Positions 22,792 to 34,831 of a stretch of 64,000 nt of DNA are shown here, in pieces. The DNA lies in the NCBI GenBank assembly GCA_019915135.1, contig JAHLMK010000006.1, positions 558,001 to 622,000 of the forward strand, given 5' to 3'. Position 1 is the first letter of the stretch. Each line of letters begins with the position of its first letter. The notes beneath the pieces were generated by a model that was not told the origin of the DNA, did not search any database, and saw only the letters and a list, made by a program, of their open reading frames with translations. The position numbers and the translations under genes were made by a program. This DNA is from Strobilurus pachycystidiatus (Eukaryota > Basidiomycota > Agaricomycetes > Agaricales > Physalacriaceae).

Positions 22792-24058
22792 TCATTCTTG
22801 AGAAACCTTAACACGAGCTACGACCAAGGTTGTTTCTAGCTTTCCGTCCACCCATAACTTTACTTTGCCTTCCTCCAAGTCCGTATTTATTTCCAAGTTG
22901 CGGTGTATGACCTGCTTCGCAAAGGAGATAGCAGCCTGAACCCTCTTCGAATCTCTTTTTGCATATTCGGTATCAAGATCGAGCCGAATCGTCTGTAATT
23001 CGGTCAATGAATGTAGAGCCGACAACGCCTTCTCAACGTAGTGACAATATTCAGCGGTGGGGAGAGATCGGGTCAGGCGGTTTTCCTGACCGCGGGTATG
23101 CTTCAAGGATCAGGGCGGCGTTACTCTGAGGTCGGGAAAGTAGTTGACTAGGCCTGATGACACCGTCAGCGGGGATGGCACCGGCTAAGATTAGCGCACT
23201 TACGCTTCAACTCCTCCTCGTCGGAAATCTTTGTTACTGGAGCCATCATTAGCGAATGCAGGCCACGTGGGAGGTGCTCCGGTGCCCACTCCCAGTGCAT
23301 GTAGTAGTTGGTCAAATACTGATCTAATCCTGTGAGCGCGAGATGTCGGAGGTTCGGGAAGAGTTTAGTAATCGGGATGCGCTCCGCGACGAAGTTTGGT
23401 ATGGTCAGGGTATGTAGGGAGGGGACGGTGATGGTGGAGAGGGCATCTTCAAGATGCTGAAGGCGATTTTCCTCTTGGCGTTTATTGGGGAAGGATATTA
23501 TCTGGAGGGTGTGCAGGTTTGGAAGGCACGATAAGCAGCGTGCGAACTCCGAGTAGACGTTCACGGAGGCAAATGCTGTGAGCGCAATAGTGAAGAGTCT
23601 GTACAAACATCTTGATGTTCTAGGAATAGACATAGGCAAATATAATCGACGGACCTCACAGATTGTGCCAACTCGGGTGCCCGCACAGTAACAATCTCAG
23701 CTTGCAGAACCAGCTCGGTAGCCATCGCCTTGGACTTGGCGCGTCCTGCCCTCAGCGCGCACACCTCCATGCTCTGCCATAAGAGAGGGTGATACATATG
23801 GCGCAAGGTTCTGCACAACTGGGACAACGCGAAGATCGCGTCGAATCTGTCGCGGTATTTTGCGGGGAGGATGCCAAAGTCCATACACGGGACGGGGACG
23901 GAGGGAAAGTAGGATATAATCTCCATGTGGAGCTCGTATGGGAAGGTGGGGAAGCCCTCTGAGTTGTCGTGTTTAGGAGAGTCGGAGGATGTTGCTGCCA
24001 AGTCAGACTGAGTTTCAGCGTCAGCTACCACTTTTCTGCGAGTTCGTCGGGGAGCCAT
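22792..24058 (-). pseudogene. F-box-like tandem copy with premature stop
   Basis: From ATG 24058 (APRRTRRKV) two exons (24058-23655, 23598-23204) and the start of a third (23153-23110) match the neighbour at 20.9-22.2 kb almost position by position: FPTFPYELHMEIISYFPSV, CLSCLPNLHTLQIISFPN, MAPVTKISDEEELKR. In the third exon the codon that is TTA (Leu) in the intact copy is TGA here, at 23112-23110. The frame downstream of the stop is still open and homologous to 22792 (KQVIHRNLEI, LWVDGKLETTLVV), so the nonsense change is recent. The remaining product would be 280 residues instead of about 390. It may still be expressed as a truncated protein. Confidence 0.7.
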
Positions 24059-24401
24059 GGCGGGCCACTGCAAGTGGGCATCTGTGATCTAGGCCTCAGG
24101 GTCAAGAGCAGAGGCAATCATTTTTGCGGCCTGGATTGGCCGCCGGCGTTGAATGGAGAAGTAGGCCATCCGAATAGTCTTCAAGCAGGCGTCAGTTCTC
24201 CTCACCATAAGTCAACAGAAAGCATAATGATATGTGAGGAACGAGGCCACGAAGAGTCGATGGAAGACGAAGGAAAGACTTGGAAGAGTGAGCCGGCTTG
24301 ATTTCATTGTTTCAACACTTTCGGCTGACTCTCGGCGCGCCAAGCCGAAATGGTGGCGCAATCTCCCAATCGGGAATGTGCTCGTGTTCCCTCCTGCCAC
24401 C
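24059..24401. promoter_or_regulatory. Divergent promoter between F-box copy 2 and TRS33
   Basis: A 343-bp interval lies between two divergent start codons. No specific factor site was recognised. Confidence 0.4.
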
Positions 24402-25336
24402 ATGTCGGCGCGCAACTCCATCAGCACAGCGCCCGCCAAAGTCGCATCATCCCTTGTTCCGCCCGCCCTTGCAGCATTAGCCGACCCGCCGTCCAACATG
24501 GTCGACGGCGCGATGATGGACTACTTTCTGATCGAGGCCGTCAACGCACTTCGGGCATCGTCTGCCGTCGCGACGGCGCGCAGCAAGAAAATCGAGCAGG
24601 AGATGGTCGAAAATGGACTGATACCGCCACCGCCACCGCCGGTGCCGCCGATGAAGGATAACCCACGAGACTCGACGACGAGCCTGACCGGGAGGAAGGG
24701 TGTGGCGTTGGAGGACGAGGCGGAGGAGGCTGTCAGGACGCGTCTGGAGGCGATTGGGGTCCATGTTGGGGGGAACTTCAGCGAAAGGTGTGTTGGAGAG
24801 CGAGAACTCCTGGCAGGGCTGATAATCGCCGGACAGATTATGCTTGGACAAGCCGCTCTTTTCAGAAACACTGGAGGCGGTCAAGTTTATCTGCAAAGAC
24901 ATCTGGTCGGCGTGCTGGGATAAGCAAGTCGACAATTTGCGAACAAATCATCGTGTAAGCTTTGCTTATATGGGTGCACTTTTCGATTACTCATGTATAC
25001 CTCGACAGGGCGTATACGTGCTGCAAGATAACTCTTTCAAACCGATATCCCGATTGTCCTCATGGAAAGGTCGCACGGATGCCATCCAACAAGCCAAACT
25101 GGTTCGCCAATGTTTCTAACATCTACTTCAGAGTCACTCACGACTGCCTCAGTATGTTGCTCTTCCCGCTGGCATCATCAAGGGAGCACTAGCGCGATTA
25201 GGCTTTAACGGCACTGTATCACCCGAAATCACGTCACTTCCTCAGTGTCAGTGCTTTCGTCTTTCTCAACAATTGGGTACTCATCTATCCCACAGGCACG
25301 TTCCAGGTGAAGCTACCAAAGGACCACAAGACATAA
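24402..25336 (+). CDS. TRS33: TRAPP complex subunit Trs33 (TRAPPC6-like)
   Basis: Five exons (24402-24787, 24837-24954, 25009-25101, 25153-25246, 25296-25336) give 243 residues. The Bet3-like fold is recognisable from DYFLIEAVNALRASSAVATA, RLEAIGVHVGGNFSERL, EAVKFICKDIWSACWDKQVD, GVYVLQDNSFKPISRLSSW and YVALPAGIIKGALARLGF. An insert with a Pro run (GLIPPPPPPVPPMKD) separates helix one from the core. The family member is a small core subunit of the TRAPP tethering complexes, which activate Rab GTPases (Ypt1/Ypt31-32) at the Golgi. The chosen ATG is the first that reads into the conserved region. The gene is intact. Confidence 0.92.
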
Positions 25337-27039
25337 CGTGACGGCGACTTCTACGTCTCGCGACGCTGCTTCGGAAATCTGCAAGTTAACAGGGATCCAC
25401 TTGGGCATGTCCACCTGCTCCAACCGCTGGAACCTCCAGCGCCGGGATAGGGATAGGTGGACTGGATGTAGAAGGATACCCATACTGACGCAATTAGTGT
25501 CGTAGAGAACTGAATGAAGATGGGCTGGAGAATCAGTCATCTGCTGAGGCCCGTCTGGCATCTCAGGCGTATGGTCATTATGCGTCATCGGAACACTGAC
25601 AATAATATGTAGCTCCAATCCATGCTCAATTTTTGTTGCTCTCTGTGTCTCGGCGCCGGAAGATTGAATCGTTGTCAAGCTTCAAAGTTTCATGATGCAA
25701 AGAAGGCGCGCTCAGTCGCAGGCGGTGAGGGATGAGGTGGTCCAGGTTACGTCTGATGAAGATGAAGGACGCTATTACGCGTCGGATGTGCTGCAGCCTG
25801 CAGGGTCTCCAGATAATAGATATCAGTCCGTTCACAGGTCGGACAGCCCGCGCAGCCTTTCAATCCTTCAAATCTCAACAATGAGAGTGATCTCAAGCAT
25901 ATAGCTCAACCACAAGATATTGAAAGCAAAGTTATTGGCACTCCAGACAGATTTTGACGGAAGAAGCCGCTCCGCGCAACGGAAGCAAAGTTCGTTCCGA
26001 TCACAAGGGTTGGATTTCCATTTATGTGTTTCGTACCTTCGACTTGACGACCAGGGGGTATCGGTGCCTGAGAATGCCTGAGACCCACCGTTATAGAGGT
26101 GGTACCACCTTGCGTAAGCACGGCAGCAGCAGCCGGTTCCCACACCACCCACCTTGCCGATGTATGCCGTGCATAGCACATCCTCGTCGCATCTTTCCTT
26201 GACCTTGTCGTTCTTCACTCTCGTTGGTATGGAGCCAAGTGTTTTTATGCATATGTATTGAGGCTATCAGTAGTGCATGAGGATTCTAATTTCTTGCTTC
26301 TGTTTCACCATAGATGGTCACCATCCTGCTGTATCTCCTCCACACTGGGACGGAATTGCTACCGGGAACGCATTGACGCATCTACCTATGTTTACAGTAA
26401 TTTATCAAGAGTGTGTGGCTGCAAAAACTGGGCAGCATAAGGCTGGCATAAGGTGCCCTCAGCGCCGTGGTCCGTCTTCTGCTTCTTCCTGGGTCAGTCA
26501 TTGTCAACGCGAGTAGCTGAAACCACAGCCAGCATTACCGTGGCATTTTTTTTGCTTTGCCGTCGACTGCCCGTTGATCTGAGCTCGATGGATGAAGTCG
26601 AGTGTCGACAACCTTGCCTCCGGCAGCTCGGCGGAATGACTGAGCGGCCGAATCGGCAGAGCCATCAAGGGTCTTTTACTTCAGCCGTGGTGGGAGAGGG
26701 TGGGAGCCAGCAATTTTCAGGCACGAAACCCCCCTGTTGACGACTCAACAACATCTGCACAACATGGAGCCGCTGCGTGGCCTTGGCCTGCCTTGGCTTG
26801 CAGCCGCCAGGCAGCCACTCGTTTGTCTTCTTTCACTTTCCACCAGCTTTCCACCACCCGGCTTTTTTTTTCTAGGATTATTTCAAAAGCAGCGCCCGTC
26901 GTTCGCGCCCCTTCGAAGGCTCGTGTGTCGGGTTTTGACCCTACTACCGTAATCTGCGGGGACACATCATGTCAACTTTAGATGATTTGGGCCAGGCCCA
27001 AACCCTCCATGTTCGATATTTTCCCTTCCTACCATCGTC
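25337..27039. other. Intergenic, 1.7 kb
   Basis: Short frames occur on both strands (25313-25835, 25868-26218 minus; 26453-26981 plus), with no motif or credible intron structure. A pyrimidine-rich stretch at 26850-26880 precedes the bestrophin gene and may be part of its promoter or leader. Confidence 0.45.
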
Positions 27040-29256
27040 ATGTCTGTACTCAGTCCTTCTGCTTCACAGCGTCCGGAGACCTTCTCTCACAAAGGCTTCC
27101 GGGTTCCTGACCCGTCAGTCTACCACATTGGCTTCCGCGTGCTTGCTTATTCAGGTCTAACGGTTTTTCAGCTTCGCACCGAGGCAAACGCCTGGACATT
27201 CCTTTTTCAGTGCATTACTTGCGACCGCGTTATTCCGATGCTGGCACCTCATAATATTCTTCACTGCGTGGGGCACTCTTATCACCATACTCAATCACCA
27301 GGGCCATGATATCACCTTCCAGCCTACGCTCCTCACAGTGTACGTTACATGTCCTCGACACTTATCCACCACTGCTTGTGATCCGAAGCTGATGTGCCAC
27401 CGCCACAGTGTTGGTACCGTTCTCGGTTTCGTCATATCATATAGGACAACGTCTTCGTTCGAGAGGTATAATGAAGGAAGACGTCTGTGGTCCCAAATTA
27501 TCTTGGCAAGCCGGACGTTTGCGCGCACGACGTGGTTCCATATCCCAGGTACGTGATTATCTCAAGCTGCCGGCAATCGTCGACATATCAAGAACTTATG
27601 GTTATTTTGCCTTACCTTTAGATCCGCCAGCGACGGACAAAGAGACTGCAGAAATGGCAAAGGCACGCGCCATGATTGAGAAAAAGACCGTGATCAATCT
27701 CCTCGAGGCGTATGCCGTAGCGATCAAACACTACCTGCGTGGTGAAGATGGGATTTACTACCAGGATCTGTACTATCTCGTTAAGTTCCTCCCGGCCTAC
27801 GATTTGCCAGCCGGAATACCCTCGCATGCGGATCTGCACAGTCTGGATATGACGGAAGCCAACGGGTCCCCAGACCCGGAGAACAAAGCTTCGGATTACT
27901 CCAATGGGGGTACGTTCCTCCAACAGCGCACCTCGGTATCGTCCACCGCGACGCAGCACTTGCCGCTCCCCGTGACGACCCCCGTCTCGCGCAAGCCCGT
28001 GTTCCTCGAGCCGTGGAAGAGCAACGGCACAGGCACGGATAAGCAGACGAACAAGATCGTCCTGCACAAGGAGGACGAGTCGTTCCTCCTCCCCGCTCGC
28101 ATGCCGCCCAAGTACCACCTCTTCGACCTCTTTCCGTTCTCGCTGTTCATCAAGTTCTTCGCCAACCGGGGCAAGGAGGTTAAAGGCAAGAAGGCGGCGC
28201 GGCTCAGAGCGAAGATGAAGAACCAGGCGATTTCGCATAATCTGCCATTGGAGATTTCGCTGTATCTCGTAAGATGTTCCTGTCGTAGTATGCTTGAGAG
28301 GAGCGCTGACGGGCACGGGCACCTGACCAGAGCTCGTACATCTCGGCCTTACAACAGAGGAAGGCCATGGACGTGCCGACGACAAGTATGTCATGACTTT
28401 CCATTCGTCGCGCTTCTGCAATTAACGGTTGACGGATTCTCCAGACACTCTGTTGGCAGCATTGAATCAGCTGGTTGATAGTCTGACTGGACTGGAACGG
28501 ATTTTAACGACGCCTATTCCGTTCTCGTTAGTGAACCGTCATGCCCTCCGCTTCCTGACTCTTATACATGATTCTCCAGGTACTCCATTCATCTGTGGGC
28601 CGTTTGTATTCTGTATAATCTGTGTCTTGTGAGCTGGCTCTCGTGACGCGCCACATCTGTCCTGCTGAAACATCGGATGTTAGCCCTTCCAAGTCTGGAA
28701 AGCTTTAGGATGGATAACGATTCCCGCCAGTGCAATACTTGTGGGTTTACGGCCCCCCTTTCAGATACGTACACTAACCTCATCATTATGACAGAGCTTC
28801 ATTTTCTTCGGCTTCTTGGTCGCCGGTGAGGAAATCGAAAGTACGTGTGGCGCAACAGCATCTATCGTAATGTCTCAATTAATATTGATAACTGGCTATT
28901 TTCATAGATCCTTTCGGATATGACAAGAACGACCTCGTGTGTACCTCTCTCTCTCGGTTCTTGCCGATGCCACTGACACTCTTGACAGAACATGGATCAC
29001 TTCACCTCAAACATCATAAGTGCGCGGCGATGATGGCATTTGTCTGTGGCGTTGTATTGATTTGGCATCCTCTTGTTTAGGAAACGAACTCCGGGCTATC
29101 ACTTCGACTGCTCCGCCTGACCCCGCGCGGTGGGCGTTTGCCCAAGAGAATGATCTTCTATTTGCGATTAACTGTCCCACTGATGAGCGTGTCACGCCGG
29201 AGGAATGGCTGAGGCGAGGTCACCCAAGCATGCAAGCGGCGGCCAGTTTGATCTAG
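27040..29256 (+). CDS. Bestrophin/UPF0187-family anion channel
   Basis: The family signature is strong: VGTVLGFVISYRTTSSFERY followed by NEGRRLWSQIILASRTFART. Before it lie ALLATALFRCWHLIIFFTAW and GHDITFQPTLLTV, and after it KTVINLLEAYAVAIKHYLRG, PYSSYISALQ-type helices, LTTPIPFSYSIHLWAVCILY and the closing NPFGYDKNDLNMDHF...ELRAITS block. An insertion of about 130 residues rich in Ser, Thr and Pro sits in the middle, as in other fungal members. The proteins form pentameric chloride or bicarbonate channels. The 5' end is uncertain. From ATG 27040 the frame reads NAWTFLF and then is one base out of step with SALLATALF at the T run 27203-27207. Either an extra T is present or an intron in another phase is used. 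The stop is at 29254-29256. Confidence 0.85.
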
Positions 29257-32200
29257 ATTCTCACATTTTTTAACGATAATCTTCTCCACGTCGGGGCTCT
29301 CGTGGCGCCCAGCATCTGGTCTGGAAACAAACATTTTCTGCTCCATATTATTCTTGCTCGCATATGCACTTACTCACCCATACTTTCATTGGACTTGGTG
29401 GCATACATCATACGCATTAGACCTCACGTAGAATCATACAAGCATGGGTTTGACGCTCTCATACATCATTTACTACATAGATTATTTAGGACTGTCAAAC
29501 CACGGTTGAATTAGACTGGTTCGCCCAAAATGGCAATGACGCTTTTCTATCACTCACATCGTTCATGGCCTTTGTGGTATCCCTGTATTCCCTGGACTGA
29601 ACGCCGCCGTGCGTTTTGCAATACGATCGGCTGACGATCCTTGACGCGCTTGACGGTTGACCTTCATGTCCAGTTTAGCCGGCCTTATCACAAATTTGGA
29701 CCAACTCCTGACAGCTCTGTGTCCGTCGTCGTTGTTGCTTCCCTGTGCTTCCTCACTGTCTTACCGTGGTGCGTGGTTACTATTCAATTCGTTTCAATCC
29801 CACTCCTGCAACTGAGGAAGGTTGTAAAGCCAGTGGACCTCAGGCTCCCCTCAGGCTCATCGCGTGGCGGAAGCATCTCGAGGAATTCACGATCGATCTG
29901 TCAATTGGCGATCGGTTATGATCGATTTTTTTTTGGGTCGATGGCGGCAGGTGGCGGCGTGATGGCGGGTGAATGAAAACTTCTGTCGCGATGGCGGCGA
30001 TGCCGGAGACCTCTATTTCTAGGGAAGGCGCATCGCCTAACGCTAGGAGCGACTGCGGAGACAGATTCACCAGGGATCCACGTCGACTAATTTCTTGTGG
30101 CGCCAGCAAAGAAGAGCCGAGGGAAGCCACCTGAAGTTGTACACACTGAAATTTGTGCCTTGACTTGTGCAGATTTCTAGCCGTCGAGGACGGTAAGTTG
30201 ACTTCAGTCGCTTGAGCACTCTCTTGACGAATTCAAATAGGCAAGCCTATCATATTTTATTGCCCGAAGCTCAGGGTTAAGTGCCAAAGAACGACGAACG
30301 AATTTAGCTATATAGGCTACGCGACGAGGTCTCATTTCTCATCATCATTCATGTTTGCTAGGCTCCCTTCTGATATCGACATTTAGGCATTGAGTTTTGC
30401 CGATGTTACTTCTTGAGTAGCATCTTGTTCTTGCTCAGGGCTCGCTTGTGTCGCCAGCGCAATACCATTACTGAGAACATCTCATGACGCATGCATGACG
30501 ACCTCCTGACAACTGTTTCGTTGCCTAGTTGCTCTTGTGCGCTAGTGAGGATACACTTAGACACACATCATACAGCAACAACCGTCGCGTGTCATCTTGG
30601 CATCAGCTCGAGCCTGATGCGTAACGAAATCCCGTCCGGAATGCCTGCGTCTTCTGGCGGGCACCGGACATCTGATCCTCTAGCCATCAGGTACGGTGGC
30701 GGACTAAATCTCCGCAACGTTATCCCGTTGAACCTCTTGCTGAACATAACCTAGGCCATCGAGACGAACAGGTCCGAAGGGTCACCAACGAAACTCCATG
30801 GCCATGGTCCGCAGTCCCTGCCACATTTCCTCCTCGAGGAATATTCGGTGCAACTACGCCTCCGCTTCATGGTCACTCATCATGACGCGGTTCAACACTC
30901 TCTGTCCGGCGTCCGCCAAGATCGAAAGCTTCGAAGTTAAGCCGGTGTGGGCGGTGTCGATCGACGCGCTACGAAGTCTGACTGTGCACTCCACGAGAAC
31001 CGGTCCTCTCGCCATCGCGCCCGGCCAGAATAGCTGAACGCGCCGGTCGTATCGGACAGCTTTTTATAACCATTGAGTCAAAGCAAAGATCGTCGGTAAG
31101 GCTTTCGAGCAGGATGCAGGTTCCTTTCATCAATCGCTCTGGGTCCTCCGGCGAGGAGGAGCTACTGAAACTTGGAGAACAATAGGAAGGCTAAGTGACT
31201 TAAGTGAGCTATCACCTATGTCAGTTTAGTCTGGTTTCAACTTCCTCAATAAGTCCTACCTTAAGCCTTAAACATATCAAGTGGAAATCCTCCGAAGAAA
31301 AATCATTCGAGCTTACCTCGGAGCACTCTGTCATGCATCGAAAGCCCTCAGTTCAAGTTGAAGTGCGCTAGTCAGTTTCGGACGTTCCCCGTCTTCTTCA
31401 TGCTGATGTCTACTTACCACCCACCAGCGTGCGGATATACTTCCGACGTCATCGATCCTTCTTTCGGGTTCGGGAGCATCCTCCAGCGTCTATCCGACTC
31501 TGCTGGAGGACGGAGTGTGGGGTAGACTAAGATAACGACTGGCAAAGTGCGGGGGTGTGTACGTGTCTTTGGAACGTTCGTCGATCCACGCGCTGATGTC
31601 TCCGCACGTAGTGCCTACCAACATCCATGCTGCCAGAGATGTACTGGAGCCCTTGGTCGCCGAGCTAATAGGTAAGTGCTGTAATCAATTCCCGTATCGT
31701 CTAGCGCACCAGTTATTCGCTACCTCGGACAGCTACTAGATTTGCGAAGAGCTGTTGTGTATTCTCCGGTGTGGACTTGAACACATCCCTCGGTATACTC
31801 AATCTGGTGAGCTAGGCGTTTCGAGATGTATCATGTCATGTACTTACTACGTTCTTGACATCGCTCCGATTGTCATTCGCTGACTGACGGCTGCCTCGAA
31901 CAGGCGCTGGGAAGAGCACCGTGATCTCGTGATAAAACGCTCTATACCAGTATTATTAGATAGACTACTGAATAGATCCCCTGCTGCTTCAGTTTGGATG
32001 ACTCGTTGTTCGGCAGTGAGCGGGCGGCCACCTCATACTACTATGGGAACAAAGACTTGGCGCTATTGCGGCGGTTGCGGACTTTTGAGAGCTATTGATT
32101 GGCCCAGCATTGACCGGAAGTGTGTAGCTGCGCGATTGCCTGCCAGCGAAGGTGCTCAGGTATTCCTTCGACGCCAATTTTGCATAGAAGGCAACTCCGT

Positions 32201-34346
32201 GGACAGATATGGATGCCGCATCTAGAAACATTTGTTGGGACACGACTTGTCGTCAACATTTCGTGTAAGGAAGGTCCTGATAGGAATGCACGAATGTCCG
32301 AAGCTCTATAGCAATAGTTCGTAGTAGCCAATGCTTTCACGTCGTTCCTGATACGTACTCCGGCAGCAGCGGCCTCCCTAGTTTCCCCACAGTTTCAGTC
32401 TGGGCCACAGATATAGGCGAGTCACGACAGAGCAATGTCAATCAAGGCGAATCCCGAAGAGCCCCACCTGCCGTTCCAGCTTAGTGAGCAGGCAGAGACC
32501 AAGATATCGTTAATGATACAGACTGAGTCTGCAGACTGGGTCTTCGCTATAGATAGCAGTAACCCGTGTACTGGTATCGTACACATGCACTTACAACTTG
32601 GGGTTTGGGATGCCTGTGACTTGGCGTCGGTCGGATCCCGTTTGAATTCGAGCTCAAGTTAAGCATGTTGACTCCCCAAGGGCATCTGTGATTACGACGG
32701 ACATTGTGCTAGAAGACGCGGCGACCTCGAGAAACGGGGGCAGCCAGACAACCCCCAATCTTAAAAAAGGGCAAGATGCGATGCACGGCAAGTATCTGGA
32801 TGTACAATGGCGGATGCGGAGGGAGGGGGAAGTAGAGCGGGGGTGGGGGTCGTACTTTGCAAGTCCGCGCTATGTGAGAAGTGGGTTCTTGCCAGCGAAA
32901 GTATTCATAGTGCCGTTTACGGGAAAGGACGGAGAGGTTGATGTACACAGATAGGGAGGGGGGTTCGCCACGATGCGTGCCAGTGCTTAGGATCTGCCTC
33001 AGATGATGTGGATCTTACATCGCCTGTCCGTCTACGTGTTGTCGGATTCACAGTGGAAGCAAGAGATATGAATTTCCTGCAGTGCAACATCATGGCGTAA
33101 TAGCGCATGTGGCTGGCTATAGACTCGGAATGCGTGTTTCCATGAGTAATTACACTTCAGTCTTCGGCTTGTCCAGTACCGCTCGGGGGTCGGTCATTGG
33201 CCATTGAGTTTGTGGCAAGAACAAGTGGTAGCATCCTATCAACACACAGCGCATGATTGTCCTGTTAACACCTGGGCTCCTCCGAGTCGCCAGCTGCCGC
33301 CGGCGGGTACGTGGTGACCCAGCCTGGATTGATGGCGGGTCAGATGGGCATGCGTCGGCAAGTCCCAATAAATGGCGGCCCGCGATAATCCCGGTGGAAA
33401 TTACTGATAGTACGCGAGGGTTACGAGCGTCCTAGAAACGTCGGCAATACGGTTACTGGTAACGACTGCATGACCACGGGCCTGAGCACACAACCCGACA
33501 GGCAACTTCAAGGGCGAACCTCGGCGCGTACACGTGAAAGGGCGCAGCGGAAAGGGCCAAGGCAGACCAAGAAGATACGCACAATGGACGAGGAAGCGAG
33601 GCTGTCTGACAGAGACGTGTCGTCGCAGAGAGAGGGTACAAAGCATATGTTCTAGACAACATTGAGACGAGACATGTAGAGACAAGGCCCTGCGGGACCA
33701 GGTTAAAGGAAACCCGAGAAAAGTCCTGTTTATACGGAGGAGAGGGTTGGTTTCCCAAGGACGTGAGTAACGAGAGCATGAGAGATAACCGGCAAAATGG
33801 CAGACAAGAGGAGGTAAGTGCAGACGATGTAATAACTACAAGCGCCGAGGATGAGTGCAGGTGAGTTCACGGCAATTGCAGAGCGAGCACGCTGAGCGCG
33901 GGGCGGCCGTGTGTATCCGGCAGCCGGCTGTGGAAATTGATCATTTATGCTACAGTCGACAGAACAAGGCGAGCGCGACAGGACAGGCAAGCATGCCCGT
34001 TGACCTCGCCACGCGCTGGCGGCTGGTAACGGAGGAAGCCTATCACCCAAGGGGACTGCATGGGAAGCTGCGAAAGTAACAAAATAAATAAATAACTGGT
34101 CAACGGTCTGCCCCCGATCTCAATCTCATGGATCGGGAAGCCATGCGCGGTGATCTCTGCTGGCTATTGCCTCCGGCCATCTGGATCAAAAAACCTCTGC
34201 CTATAAAGGTTCTGCCATTCGTGCCTCATATTTCTTTCTTCACCGCCGCCTCGCACTTTTGCGCCGTTTTCCATCGACTCCCACCACACGCCTGGGCAGC
34301 CCACCACCACCACCACCACCACTCGCTCCTGCTCTCTGCTACCACC
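29257..34346. other. Gene-poor stretch, 5.1 kb
   Basis: No gene is supported. Candidate fragments include a 53-codon minus frame starting near 31038, with a TATAAAAAG box about 25-35 bases upstream (31059-31072), and a 48-codon spliced-looking plus frame at 30240-30386. Neither resembles a known family. Transposon protein motifs were looked for in the open frames and not found. Confidence 0.4.
34202..34208 (+). promoter_or_regulatory. TATA box of the small gene at 34.3 kb
   Basis: TATAAAG lies 139 bp upstream of the ATG at 34347. It is followed by a CT-rich leader and a CAC triplet run (34306-34321), as is common in strongly expressed fungal genes. Confidence 0.4.
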
Positions 34347-34831
34347 ATGTCCAGTCGCGACGCGTCCAAGGGGATCCCCTCCAATCTTCTCGCTTTCCCC
34401 AGTCTCTCCTCGTCTCTCCACGCTCTGCCACAGGCAACAAACCTGCAGAACGTCGCACTGCATCCCAACATGTCGTACGGCAAACTGGCAAGTGAACAAA
34501 AGGTGTGTCCCTCCTCTCCATCTGTTCCGATCGAAACTCTGACCTCCGTTTCAGCTACAAAATGCTTTGAAAAAGACCGCTCCGTCGGCTCAGAGCCCGC
34601 CACCAGCTCAAGGCTACCCTTCGCGGCAGGTGTGTACCCCGCCTCCTCTCTTGTCCGAACACGCCGCTGACCCTGTCTGTCCTTCCAGCCCGCGCCGTCC
34701 TCGCACTGTGACTCCTCACATCTAATGATGCGAAAACCAGTAAGTCTTGCAGCACCCCTCCATGGCCTCCTGGGTTCTGGTGAGTCGATCGGGATTCTGA
34801 TTCGTTGCTCTTGTAGCAGAAATCAAAATGA
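34347..34831 (+). CDS. Small 98-residue protein of four exons, function unknown
   Basis: Exons 34347-34502, 34555-34629, 34689-34739 and 34817-34831 all join in phase 0. They encode a Ser/Pro/Gln-rich protein starting MSSRDASKGIPSNLLAFPSL and ending MMRKPQKSK. Every junction has good GT and CAG signals. The upstream region has a TATA box and a pyrimidine-rich leader, and the downstream 1 kb looks like an untranslated or intergenic tail. There is no signal peptide and no membrane segment; the central NMSYGKLASEQKLQNALKK may form a helix. I do not recognise it. The last coding exon is only 15 nt, so the exact C-terminus is tentative. Confidence 0.4.

Noticed and set aside
27618..28421. 267-codon minus frame inside the bestrophin gene
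   Set aside because: Antisense shadow of conserved exons; no motif of its own.
31005..31072. Possible minus-strand gene: TATAAAAAG box and a 53-codon frame (MARGPVLVECTVRLR)
   Set aside because: The frame cannot be extended through a convincing intron, and no family is recognised. It remains possible but is not supported.
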